From positions 1 to 8,215 of the forward strand of contig CAJFQT010000059.1 of the NCBI GenBank assembly GCA_904419095.1: 8,215 bases of DNA. Direction: 5' to 3'. The notes below the pieces were generated by a model. That model had not been told where the DNA came from and did not search any database. It saw only the letters and a program-made list of their open reading frames with translations. A program made the position numbers and the translations under genes. This stretch comes from an uncultured Clostridia bacterium (GTDB lineage: Bacteria > Bacillota > Clostridia > TANB77 > CAG-508). Of the stretch, positions 1 to 6,123 are shown in pieces (the stretch's first letter is position 1; the number at the start of each line of letters is the position of its first letter).

Positions 1-125
1 GCACCCTTTACTGTGATAATTTTCTTAACAAGAAAATTCCACGAACATTTTCCAAAAATTTTGCAAAGAATATCTAAAACTATTCCAATCACACATTCAA
101 ATTTTAAAATTATATATTTCTTCAT
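1..125 (-). CDS. possible minus-strand gene, 3' end outside window
   Basis: An ATG at 125 reading leftward opens a frame that stays open to the window edge (41 complete codons), beginning MKKYIILKFECVIG. An in-frame TAG lies three codons upstream, so the gene could not start earlier. The minus strand here is the G-richer one, as expected for coding DNA in such AT-rich genomes. Against it, there is no convincing Shine-Dalgarno before the ATG, the plus strand is also open in one frame until about 147, and the product matches no family I recognise. It would be divergent from the c-di-GMP gene. The perfect inverted repeat at 18-38 would lie inside it. This is a tentative call. Confidence 0.25.
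   Translation of the reverse strand, partial: MKKYIILKFECVIGIVLDILCKIFGKCSWNFLVKKIITVKG
18..38. repeat. perfect inverted repeat, 9-bp arms
   Basis: AATTTTCTT and AAGAAAATT are separated by a 3-nt AAC loop. No T-run follows on either strand, so it is not a classic terminator. It is AT-rich and could be chance. Confidence 0.4.
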
Positions 126-130
126 TCTAA

Positions 131-190
131 TCTACTCTACACTAAACTAAACTAAACTACATTAAACTAAACTACTATACTTTACTTTAT
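131..190. repeat. degenerate 5-bp tandem repeat (ACTAA-like)
   Basis: About twelve consecutive pentamers can be read in register: TCTAC twice, ACTAA three times, ACTAC, ATTAA, ACTAA, ACTAC, TATAC, TTTAC and TTTAT. The core at 141-175 is near perfect. The tract stops 6 bp before the proposed -35 box of the downstream c-di-GMP gene. Such tracts can change copy number by slippage. Any effect on expression is inference. Confidence 0.7.
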
Positions 191-196
191 GTGTTT

Positions 197-224
197 TTGA
201 TTTTGGATATGTATATGTTATAAA
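197..224 (+). promoter_or_regulatory. candidate promoter of the c-di-GMP gene
   Basis: TTGATT (197-202) and TATAAA (219-224) are separated by 16 nt. A start near 231 would give a leader of about 50 nt ending in a GGGTGGG ribosome-binding site 4-10 nt before the ATG at 281. Confidence 0.5.
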
Positions 225-280
225 ATATTGATTAGTTGTAAAGAATAAATAGGAAGTGTATAGTAATATAGGGTGGGAAA

Positions 281-2497
281 ATGAGAGAAAATCGTAGAAT
301 AGATAAATATTTTTTTTCTGTAATTATGATAGCAATAATTATTATTGTATCTACAATGTTGGTTCTTTTTTATTTGAAATATTTGAGAGATTTAACTTCT
401 AAAAATACTTTTAAAAATTTAGGCGAGGTGGCAAAGCAGGATGCTCAAAATATCGAGGATACAATAGAAGAGCATAAAAGAATATTAGAAACAATAGTAA
501 ATATTGCAAGTGAAGAAAATGTTAATACTGAAGAAAATATTTTTAAGATATATGAAACTAATGCTGGTAAAGAAGAATTTTCAAGGATTGCAATATTGTA
601 TAAGAATGGAAAAACAGATACTTCTGATGGAAGTATTGTGGATTTATCAGAAGATGTAAATTATTTTTTTCAGACAGATGATATTCAAATATCAAAAACT
701 AGGAAAAGTAAAGTTGATACAGAAGAGATAAATATTTATTCTAAGAAGATGTTGTGGAATGGGCAAGATGAAGTGGTTATTTTATTAGTTGTTGAGACAG
801 AAAAATTTGAAAGTTTATTTTCGCAAAGTTTGTATAATGGAAATGGAATTGAATATTTGATTACAAAACAGGGAGAGATAACGGCAAATTCTAGAAATGA
901 GGAGAATGGAAAAAATATATTTGATGAATTAAAGAAGGATAATATAAATGCTGGAAAAGAAAATGAAAGAAACATAGAAAAAATGTATCAAAATATAAGT
1001 CAAGATATAAGTGGACAAATAATTTATAAAACTAAAGGAAACAATTATTATATTTCATATCAATATTTAGAACTTGAAGATTGGTTTTTATTGATAGTAA
1101 CTCCAGGTAGTATTGTGGCAGAAGAATTAAATAGTGTATTAGAAGTAACGTTTTTTATATCTATAACGATAATTATTATAATATTTATTGTTTCTACTTA
1201 TATTATAATAAATAATAAAAATAAGAAAGAAAAATTGTACAAGTTAGCATATGTTGATGAGGTTACAGGAATAGGAAATAAAAATTATTTTTTAGAAATG
1301 GGTAAAAAATTTTTAGAAAATAATATAGAAAATGCTTTTTTACTTGTGCTTGATATTGATAAGTTTAAATCTTTTAATCAGAAGTATGGACATAGAAAAG
1401 GAAATGAGTTGTTGTATACAATAGGGGAGATTTTAACAAAAATACTGGGGAATGAAGCAATTGTAACAAGACTTGCAAATGATGCTTTTGGGATAATATT
1501 TGAAGAAAGAGATGATATCAATAAAACTATTGAGAATATAGAAAAAAATTTAACAAGAGTTAAAATAGATGATAAACAGTATCAGTTATATATTTCAATT
1601 GGAATTTATAAGATAAAAAATGGGGAAAAGAATGTGGAAAAAATACTTGATAAAGCACTAATTGCTCATGATAAAGTAAAAGGTAATTATGATAAGCAAT
1701 ATATGATATTTAATGATGAGTTAGAGCAAATACTTGAAAAAGAACATGAAATTGAACTTAATATGGAAATAGCTTTAGAGAATCAAGAGTTTGAAGTGCA
1801 TTATCAGCCTAAAATTGAGTTAGTTTCTCAAAAATTAGTGGGAGCAGAGGCTTTGGTAAGATGGAAAAGAGATAATAAAATAATTTCACCAAATGATTTT
1901 ATTCCATTGTTTGAAAAAAATCAATTTATAATTAAATTAGACACATATATTTTTAGTAAAGTATGTGAAGATATAAAAGAATGGAAGAAGAAATTCGAAA
2001 CAGTTCCGTTAATATCAGTAAATGTATCTAAAGAGCATTTGTTAAAAGAAGATTTTATAACAGAATATGTAGATATCGTAGAAAAAAACGGATTAAAAAC
2101 AAGTGAAATAGAGTTAGAAATAACAGAAACGGCAACAACTGAAGAAAGTGTATTATCTATTATAAAGGAAATAAAAAAGGAGAGATTTGTTATTTCAATT
2201 GATGATTTTGGAACAGGGTATTCTTCATTAAGTATGTTACACGATATGCCGATAGATACTATAAAGATAGATAAAACTTTTATTAGGCAGATAGATTTTA
2301 AAAATAACAAGAAAAATATTGTGCAATATATTATTTTTATGGCAAAACAACTAGAAATGAAAACAATAGCAGAAGGAGTAGAAACAAAAGAAGAAATAGA
2401 ATATTTAGAAAGTTTAGGTTGTGATTTTATACAGGGATATTATTATTCAAAGCCATTAAACAAAAAGAATTTTGAAGACTTTATGAATAAGTATTAA
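281..2497 (+). CDS. membrane Cache-GGDEF-EAL protein, probable c-di-GMP phosphodiesterase
   Basis: This 738-residue protein has two membrane helices (about 11-32 and 289-310) flanking an extracellular region of about 255 residues. That region resembles a double-Cache sensor (for example YLITKQGEITANS). A GGDEF domain (about 319-480) keeps D358, F362, K363 and a GH-x2-G motif, but its signature is ANDAF (399-403) instead of GG[DE]EF. The RxxD inhibitory site is absent, so cyclase activity is unlikely. The EAL domain (about 490-735) has all expected residues: E523 (EAL), N581, E613, D641-D642 (DDFGTGYSSL), K662, E698 (AEGVET) and a QGYYYSKP end. Inferred role: hydrolysis of c-di-GMP at the inner face of the membrane, controlled by an outside ligand and perhaps by GTP bound to the dead GGDEF domain. 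The start is set by GGGTGGG upstream. The gene appears monocistronic, with an inverted repeat beginning right after its stop. Confidence 0.95.
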   Translation: MRENRRIDKYFFSVIMIAIIIIVSTMLVLFYLKYLRDLTSKNTFKNLGEVAKQDAQNIEDTIEEHKRILETIVNIASEENVNTEENIFKIYETNAGKEEFSRIAILYKNGKTDTSDGSIVDLSEDVNYFFQTDDIQISKTRKSKVDTEEINIYSKKMLWNGQDEVVILLVVETEKFESLFSQSLYNGNGIEYLITKQGEITANSRNEENGKNIFDELKKDNINAGKENERNIEKMYQNISQDISGQIIYKTKGNNYYISYQYLELEDWFLLIVTPGSIVAEELNSVLEVTFFISITIIIIIFIVSTYIIINNKNKKEKLYKLAYVDEVTGIGNKNYFLEMGKKFLENNIENAFLLVLDIDKFKSFNQKYGHRKGNELLYTIGEILTKILGNEAIVTRLANDAFGIIFEERDDINKTIENIEKNLTRVKIDDKQYQLYISIGIYKIKNGEKNVEKILDKALIAHDKVKGNYDKQYMIFNDELEQILEKEHEIELNMEIALENQEFEVHYQPKIELVSQKLVGAEALVRWKRDNKIISPNDFIPLFEKNQFIIKLDTYIFSKVCEDIKEWKKKFETVPLISVNVSKEHLLKEDFITEYVDIVEKNGLKTSEIELEITETATTEESVLSIIKEIKKERFVISIDDFGTGYSSLSMLHDMPIDTIKIDKTFIRQIDFKNNKKNIVQYIIFMAKQLEMKTIAEGVETKEEIEYLESLGCDFIQGYYYSKPLNKKNFEDFMNKY

Positions 2498-2569
2498 TTT
2501 TCTTATTGTATAGAAAAAATCGACTTTTATCTTGAATACATGCGGATTTTTCTGTATACAACAAGAAAA
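2498..2569. repeat. long imperfect inverted repeat immediately after the stop codon
   Basis: The left arm (2498-2521, starting TTTTCTTATTGTATA) pairs with the right arm (2545-2569, ending TATACAACAAGAAAA), with about three mismatch or bulge positions in roughly 25 bp and a 23-nt loop. It begins at the first base after the TAA of the c-di-GMP gene, so it probably ends or stabilises that transcript. No T-run follows, so it is not a textbook intrinsic terminator. Confidence 0.6.
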
Positions 2570-2625
2570 GTTACCAATGAAAAGACATACGTGAGCCACG
2601 CTGATGTGACTTTGCCACTTTTCTT
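2563..2625. other. GC-rich structured island, possible small RNA or 3' UTR element
   Basis: The outer arms AAGAAAAGT (2563-2571) and ACTTTTCTT (2617-2625) pair perfectly. Inside them, AAAG, ACAT and CGTG pair in order with CACG, ATGT and CTTT around an AGC triloop (CGTGAGCCACG, 2590-2600), with small internal loops. The 2590-2618 stretch is clearly richer in GC than the surrounding intergenic DNA, which in AT-rich genomes often marks structured RNA. The left outer arm is shared with the right arm of the preceding inverted repeat, so the two folds exclude each other. It lies upstream of the next promoter, so it belongs to the 3' region of the c-di-GMP gene or is a separate RNA of either strand. 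I match it to no known RNA family. Confidence 0.4.
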
Positions 2626-2752
2626 ATAAAAAATAAACTTTAAGATTTGCTTTTAAAAGCTTTGTAAATCAACTGTTTGAACGATTTTGTATAATTGAGT
2701 TTAAGCGACAGAAAAATGCGAACAAATTTTTACATTTTTTTAAGAAAAAGTA

Positions 2753-2781
2753 TTGACAAAATTAAAAAATGAATGTAGAAT
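2753..2781 (+). promoter_or_regulatory. promoter of the metallopeptidase-pseudouridine synthase unit
   Basis: TTGACA (2753-2758), a 17-nt spacer and TAGAAT (2776-2781) are nearly consensus for the housekeeping sigma factor. Transcription starting near 2788 would give a leader of about 54 nt before the ATG at 2842. The rest of 2626-2752 holds small AT-rich palindromes such as GCTTTTAAAAGC (2649-2660) and no gene. Confidence 0.8.
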
Positions 2782-2841
2782 AGAAGCAACAAAAGCAAAC
2801 AATAATTCGCAAAACAAAAATTTGAAGAAGGAGTGATATTT

Positions 2842-3378
2842 ATGAATCTAATAAAAAGAAAGATAGTAGTAAAAAAAGTAGAAAATACAAGTATAGAAAG
2901 ACATCCAGTATATATATTAGGAACTGATTATAAAGTGAAAATAGTATATAAAAATGTAAAAGTTCCAGAATTAGATTTAGAGAACAAAACAATAAAAATA
3001 TCACTTCCTAATAAATTCAAAAAAACAGAAAATACAAAAGTATTGGATTTTGCAATAGAGAAGTTATATGAACAAATTGCAAAAGTAGAAATTGAGAGAG
3101 CAATGGAAAAAATGAGAATAGCATTAGGATTTGCACCAGAAGATTATAAAATAAAAAATATGAAAAACGAATTAGGAAGATGCGAAAATAATAGAATAAT
3201 TATAAATCCTAAAATAGTAATGTATCATAGAAATATTATAGATTTTATAGTGTTGCATGAATATTGTCATTTAAAATATAAAACACATTGTAAAGGTTTT
3301 TATAAAATGCTAGGAGAATATGAACCAAATTATGAAAAATATGAAGAAATACTAAAAACAGCCTTGTTTGAATATTAA
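2842..3378 (+). CDS. YgjP-like (DUF45) zinc metallopeptidase
   Basis: The 178-residue product ends in the hallmark of the YgjP/DUF45 family. It has an HExxH zinc site (HEYCH, 139-143) followed by a third ligand, H149 in THCKGF, and then the family's conserved tail FYKMLGEYEPNYEKYE. The family is predicted metal-dependent hydrolases of cytoplasmic location, related in fold to SprT and M48 peptidases. No physiological substrate can be read from the sequence. A GTG at 2833 would add three residues, but it lies inside the AGAAGGAG ribosome-binding site. ATG 2842, with 8 nt spacing, is therefore the better start. At 178 residues it is somewhat shorter than many relatives (about 230) but complete in the catalytic part. 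It is followed after 20 nt by the pseudouridine synthase, probably in one transcript. Confidence 0.88.
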   Translation: MNLIKRKIVVKKVENTSIERHPVYILGTDYKVKIVYKNVKVPELDLENKTIKISLPNKFKKTENTKVLDFAIEKLYEQIAKVEIERAMEKMRIALGFAPEDYKIKNMKNELGRCENNRIIINPKIVMYHRNIIDFIVLHEYCHLKYKTHCKGFYKMLGEYEPNYEKYEEILKTALFEY

Positions 3379-3398
3379 AAATAATATATAATGAACAT

Positions 3399-4253
3399 AT
3401 GATGGAAAAAATAATTGTAAATAAAAAATATGATGGAAAGAAATTAAATAAGATAATATTAGATGAAATCCCAAATATAAGCTATAATACTTTTAATAAA
3501 TTATTAAGAAAAAAAGATATCAAAGTAAATAAAAAAAGAATAAATAAGGATATTATAGTTTATGAAAATGATTTAATTGAAGTTTATAATATGCTAAACG
3601 AAGAAAGAAGAATAAGCTTAGATATTTTATATGAAGATGAAAATATTTTAGTAGTAAATAAAGGAAAAAATCTAGAAGTAACAGGTGAAAATAGTTTAAC
3701 AGAGATGGTACATAAATATTATAAAGAAAAAAATATAAAACCAATGCCTTGTCATCGAATAGATAGAAATACATCAGGATTAGTATTATTCGCAAAAAAT
3801 AGAGAAGCATTAGAAATCTTGTTACAAAAATTTAAAAATCATGAAATAGAAAAGCATTATTTAGCATTAGTGTATGGTATACCAAAAGAGAAACAAAAAA
3901 GATTAGAAGCATATTTATTTAAAGACAATAAAAAGTCACAAGTATATATTAGTAATGAATATAAAAAGGGATATCAAAAAATTGTTACAATATATAAAGT
4001 TTTAAAAGAAAATAGTGATAATACATCACTTCTAGATGTGCAAATCGAAACAGGGAAAACTCACCAAATTAGAGCTCATTTGGCATTTATAGGTTATCCA
4101 ATAATAGGTGATGGAAAATATGGAAGAAATGAAATAAATAAAAAATTTCATAAAAAATATCAGTGTTTACAAAGTTATAGTCTTAAATTTAATTTTTCAA
4201 CACCAAGTGGAATATTAGATTATTTGAATGGTCAAATTGTTAGTATGAAATAA
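3399..4253 (+). CDS. RluA-family RNA pseudouridine synthase
   Basis: This 284-residue enzyme converts specific uridines in rRNA (or tRNA) to pseudouridine. An S4-like RNA-binding domain occupies about residues 10-75 (YNTFNKLLRKKDIKVN). The catalytic domain follows, with the RluA signature HRIDRNTSGL, in which D122 is the catalytic aspartate, and the motif ETGKTHQIRAHLAFIGYPI (from E217) with GDGKYG. Length and domain order are normal for the RluA/RluC/RluD group. The exact target site cannot be assigned. The start is uncertain between ATG 3399 and ATG 3402. Neither has a clear Shine-Dalgarno, so translation may depend on coupling to the metallopeptidase gene ending 20 nt upstream. Confidence 0.93.
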   Translation: MMEKIIVNKKYDGKKLNKIILDEIPNISYNTFNKLLRKKDIKVNKKRINKDIIVYENDLIEVYNMLNEERRISLDILYEDENILVVNKGKNLEVTGENSLTEMVHKYYKEKNIKPMPCHRIDRNTSGLVLFAKNREALEILLQKFKNHEIEKHYLALVYGIPKEKQKRLEAYLFKDNKKSQVYISNEYKKGYQKIVTIYKVLKENSDNTSLLDVQIETGKTHQIRAHLAFIGYPIIGDGKYGRNEINKKFHKKYQCLQSYSLKFNFSTPSGILDYLNGQIVSMK

Positions 4254-4299
4254 AGAGGGGAAAAGAATATAATAAATTATAAAATTACAATAAATTAAA

Positions 4300-4334
4300 A
4301 GAACGATACCTTGACTAAGTTAAGGTATCGTTCT
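4300..4334. terminator. bidirectional hairpin terminator
   Basis: AGAACGATACCTT and AAGGTATCGTTCT form a perfect 13-bp stem, extendable across the small loop. Reading leftward it is followed directly by TTTTAATTTATT, a good intrinsic terminator for the minus-strand gene ending at 4341. Reading rightward a weaker TATTTTT lies about 12 nt on and may serve the pseudouridine synthase. Confidence 0.88.
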
Positions 4335-4340
4335 GCTGGT

Positions 4341-4652
4341 CTATTTTTCGCCTCTCCATTTAAGCCTTTGTTCTTCGGCTATATCTTCAGGCAGTTCTAA
4401 AGTGATATGATTGCCTGAAATTGTATAGTTTGCGTGCAACGCTTTTGCATAAGTTTCTAAATGAGACATACAATAGCATACAAACATGGCGTTTGGGTCA
4501 GTTACATAAAGCTCAAAAATTTTCCCTTCACTTGGTTCGACCAGTTTAATAGGAATATCAATTTTTTTTAAATCTTTCCGACGGTAAGCTTCATTGTGTG
4601 CTCGTTCTTTTCCTGCGTTAAAATTTTCTCTAATTGAATTGAACATTCCCAT
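4341..4652 (-). CDS. small hypothetical protein, 103 residues
   Basis: I do not recognise this protein. It begins MGMFNSIRENFNAGKERAHN and has a basic, probably helical first third. An alternating segment follows that looks like a small alpha/beta domain (IDIPIKLVEP, KIFELYVTDP, FVCYCMSHLETYAKAL, YTISGNHITLEL), then a charged end. It has no signal peptide or membrane helix, so it is probably cytoplasmic. The start is well supported: AGGAGG sits 8 nt upstream of ATG 4652. Its base and codon use (GC-ending codons, CGT and GCG) are richer in GC than the flanking housekeeping genes, pointing to acquisition. It is divergent from the cysteine-cluster gene at 4971, with about 320 nt between start codons, and has its own terminator. 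No clear -35/-10 pair was found. The best weak match on the minus strand is TTGCAA/TAATAT around 4717-4745. Confidence 0.8.
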   Translation of the reverse strand: MGMFNSIRENFNAGKERAHNEAYRRKDLKKIDIPIKLVEPSEGKIFELYVTDPNAMFVCYCMSHLETYAKALHANYTISGNHITLELPEDIAEEQRLKWRGEK

Positions 4653-4690
4653 ACTTTTTTCCTCCTTAATATATTGGAAAATTAAATTTA

Positions 4691-4710
4691 AAGTAGCTTT
4701 TTAGCTACTT
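4691..4710. repeat. perfect hairpin in the leader of the minus-strand gene
   Basis: AAGTAGCT and AGCTACTT form an 8-bp stem with a TTTT loop, 39-58 nt upstream of the ATG at 4652. A second, imperfect palindrome (ACAT-n-TTAA-n-ATGT) lies at 4715-4728. Either could be an operator or a leader structure. The sequence does not decide. Confidence 0.55.
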
Positions 4711-4781
4711 ATTTACATATTAACATGTATTCTATAAAATTGCAAATTTCGATTCATTATGTAGCTTTCTGCAACGGCATA

Positions 4782-4810
4782 TTCACATTTTATGTAAAAT
4801 ATGGTATAAT
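4782..4810 (+). promoter_or_regulatory. promoter of the cysteine-cluster gene
   Basis: TTCACA (4782-4787), a 17-nt spacer and TATAAT (4805-4810) are preceded by TG-n, making an extended -10. Transcription near 4817 gives an unusually long leader of about 150 nt. That leader has small hairpins (GGTTTTAACC; TTGTT/AACAA with a T-rich loop) and only very short upstream frames such as ATG 4906 (MYAD). The leader is otherwise empty. Confidence 0.8.
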
Positions 4811-4970
4811 AATTATAAGTATATCTTATTTAGTCTCGTGTCGGTTTTAACCTCATTGTTTTTTCAACAAAATTAATTTTTGGAGACAGAACATTGATAA
4901 GTTAATATGTATGCAGATTAAGTTAGGTATCATGGAACTGTTTTATTATTTAATAATAGGAGGAAAAAAC

Positions 4971-5927
4971 ATGAACAACAACGAAAATCTTAAACTTTTT
5001 GCACAGGAATTATCCCAAATTATTGATCGGCCAATAGGACTCGATCACATTCACCCGTCAACAGAAGGGCGTTTTTACTACATTCAGGCACCACTTCCAG
5101 GAGCACCTATGCTCTTGAATCATTACCGTGGTCCATTTTTCGTGGACATCCATCCAGATGACCTCAAGAAAATTGAGAATGGAGAGGTATCTGCACATGA
5201 TTATATCTACTCCGCCAACTGGCTTGTAGGATATTTCTGGGGCGGAGGCAGTATGATTGGAGGAGGATATTATCAGCCTTTTGACATTATTGGCCGTAAG
5301 GATGAGATTAGAAGATACTTCAGAATCTTGTCCTGTCGTGGAAACTGCGTTGCTTCAGGCTATAAGCCTAGGAAAGAGCGTTGCAATGCTTGCCCACTGA
5401 AAAACTGTCCATTTAGCGATTACAAGGAGGGAAACTGGGACAATGAATTGAAGGAGGATGATCCCCGAGTTCATTTCTTCAATGCTCTTTGTTGGAGGTT
5501 TGAAAATCAGTTTCCAATGTATACATTCAAAGGCTTCTTTTGTGCAAATATCGAGGATGATACTATCATACTTGAGCCTAATGCACGCTATGTCCATGAA
5601 GACCCGTTCACATTAACGGCACATGCGTCGAAAAATGTGATTCGGTCGCTATTAATGCGCAAAGACATTCCAGAAGATTGGAATGAGTATGCCGAAGGAT
5701 TCAAGTTCCAGCTTCATAAGATGTTCAGTAAGGAATATCTCGAGGTAACGGAGGAAAACCTTAATGCGATATTTGCTGACGTGGACTACATTGATAGGAA
5801 TAAAGATATAGAAACTGAGCATGAGCATGAACCTGAATCAGAACTGGATGATAATGAGATTCCTGCAAAGCAGGAGGATGGTGGAATCATCACTAAATTC
5901 GGAAGATTCTTAAAGCGGATCTTCTAG
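4971..5927 (+). CDS. uncharacterised cysteine-cluster protein, 318 residues
   Basis: I do not recognise a family. The frame is open from 4911, but AGGAGG 7 nt before ATG 4971 fixes the start. The N-terminal part has an aromatic, glycine-rich stretch (GYFWGGGSMIGGGYYQP, 87-103). Next comes a five-cysteine cluster, C122-x3-C126-x11-C138-x2-C141-x4-C146, which could bind a metal or an Fe-S cluster. A compact domain with two further cysteines follows, then an acidic His/Glu-rich linker (about 280-303), and last a basic amphipathic end (GIITKFGRFLKRIF, 305-318) that could bind membrane or a partner. There is no signal peptide or long hydrophobic helix. Codon use is visibly more GC-rich than in the metallopeptidase and synthase genes, so it was probably transferred in. 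It has its own extended -10 promoter, a long leader and a strong terminator, so it is a free-standing unit, divergent from the 103-residue gene. Confidence 0.88.
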   Translation: MNNNENLKLFAQELSQIIDRPIGLDHIHPSTEGRFYYIQAPLPGAPMLLNHYRGPFFVDIHPDDLKKIENGEVSAHDYIYSANWLVGYFWGGGSMIGGGYYQPFDIIGRKDEIRRYFRILSCRGNCVASGYKPRKERCNACPLKNCPFSDYKEGNWDNELKEDDPRVHFFNALCWRFENQFPMYTFKGFFCANIEDDTIILEPNARYVHEDPFTLTAHASKNVIRSLLMRKDIPEDWNEYAEGFKFQLHKMFSKEYLEVTEENLNAIFADVDYIDRNKDIETEHEHEPESELDDNEIPAKQEDGGIITKFGRFLKRIF

Positions 5928-5943
5928 ACTGTATACTGTTAAC

Positions 5944-5983
5944 CAAAATCAACCTAATACTTTATTGTATTAGGTTGATTTTG
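5944..5983. terminator. strong hairpin terminator after the cysteine-cluster gene
   Basis: CAAAATCAACCTAATAC and its exact complement form a 17-bp stem with a 6-nt TTTATT loop, 17 nt after the TAG stop. The T-rich 3' arm (GATTTTG) supplies the weak RNA:DNA hybrid. It could act in both directions. Confidence 0.85.
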
Positions 5984-6023
5984 ATTACGCTTTAGCCTTG
6001 TGAAACGAAGTGAAACAAAAAAC

Positions 6024-6038
6024 ACGCGCTATGCGCGT
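6024..6038 (+). repeat. subterminal hairpin of the IS200 left end
   Basis: ACGCGC and GCGCGT form a GC-rich 6-bp stem with a TAT loop. It sits about 35 nt inside the proposed tip, where Y1 transposases of this family recognise a hairpin in single-stranded DNA. Confidence 0.65.
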
Positions 6039-6051
6039 TAGATTAAAAGCT

Positions 6052-6080
6052 TTGAGCAAGGCATCTCTCTATGATATAAT
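6052..6080 (+). promoter_or_regulatory. tnpA promoter of the IS200 remnant
   Basis: TTGAGC (6052-6057), a 17-nt spacer and TATAAT (6075-6080) with an extended TGA before it. Transcription would start near 6087, downstream of the left arm of the RBS-hiding stem. Confidence 0.7.
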
Positions 6081-6123
6081 ATCTGGTGTTCAAGCCAATA
6101 AAATATGAAAGGAGAGATGCCTT
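6058..6123 (+). promoter_or_regulatory. stem that sequesters the tnpA ribosome-binding site
   Basis: AAGGCATCTCTC (6058-6069) is the exact complement of GAGAGATGCCTT (6112-6123), which contains most of the GGAG Shine-Dalgarno and ends at the base before the tnpA ATG. A G-T pair (6070/6111) extends it to 13 bp. RNA reading in from upstream would fold and block translation. RNA from the internal promoter lacks the left arm and would be open. This matches the known logic of IS elements that are silenced on read-through transcripts. Confidence 0.8.

Noticed and set aside
131..190. CRISPR array or telomere-like array
   Set aside because: The units are only 5 bp, contiguous and without spacers. 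It is a simple tandem tract.
736..975. Long minus-strand open frames inside the c-di-GMP gene (also 1921-2310), the synthase (3553-3810), the cysteine-cluster gene (5355-5597) and the exported-protein gene (6397-6669)
   Set aside because: They are antisense shadows of well-supported genes, with no start signals and unnatural composition (runs of Leu, Phe, Ser or Tyr).
2590..2625. tracrRNA-like look of the minus strand (AAAAGTGGCAAAGTCAC)
   Set aside because: No cas gene and no CRISPR repeat occurs in the window. The resemblance is short and can arise by chance.
2498..2832. c-di-GMP riboswitch linked to the phosphodiesterase gene
   Set aside because: None of the conserved GEMM-I or c-di-GMP-II features could be found in this region or in the leader at 225-280.
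2833..2841. GTG start three codons upstream for the metallopeptidase
   Set aside because: The GTG lies inside the AGAAGGAG ribosome-binding site. ATG 2842 has ideal spacing.
4911..4970. N-terminal extension of the cysteine-cluster protein from ATG 4911
   Set aside because: There is no ribosome-binding site near 4911, and a perfect AGGAGG sits 7 nt before ATG 4971, inside the supposed extension.
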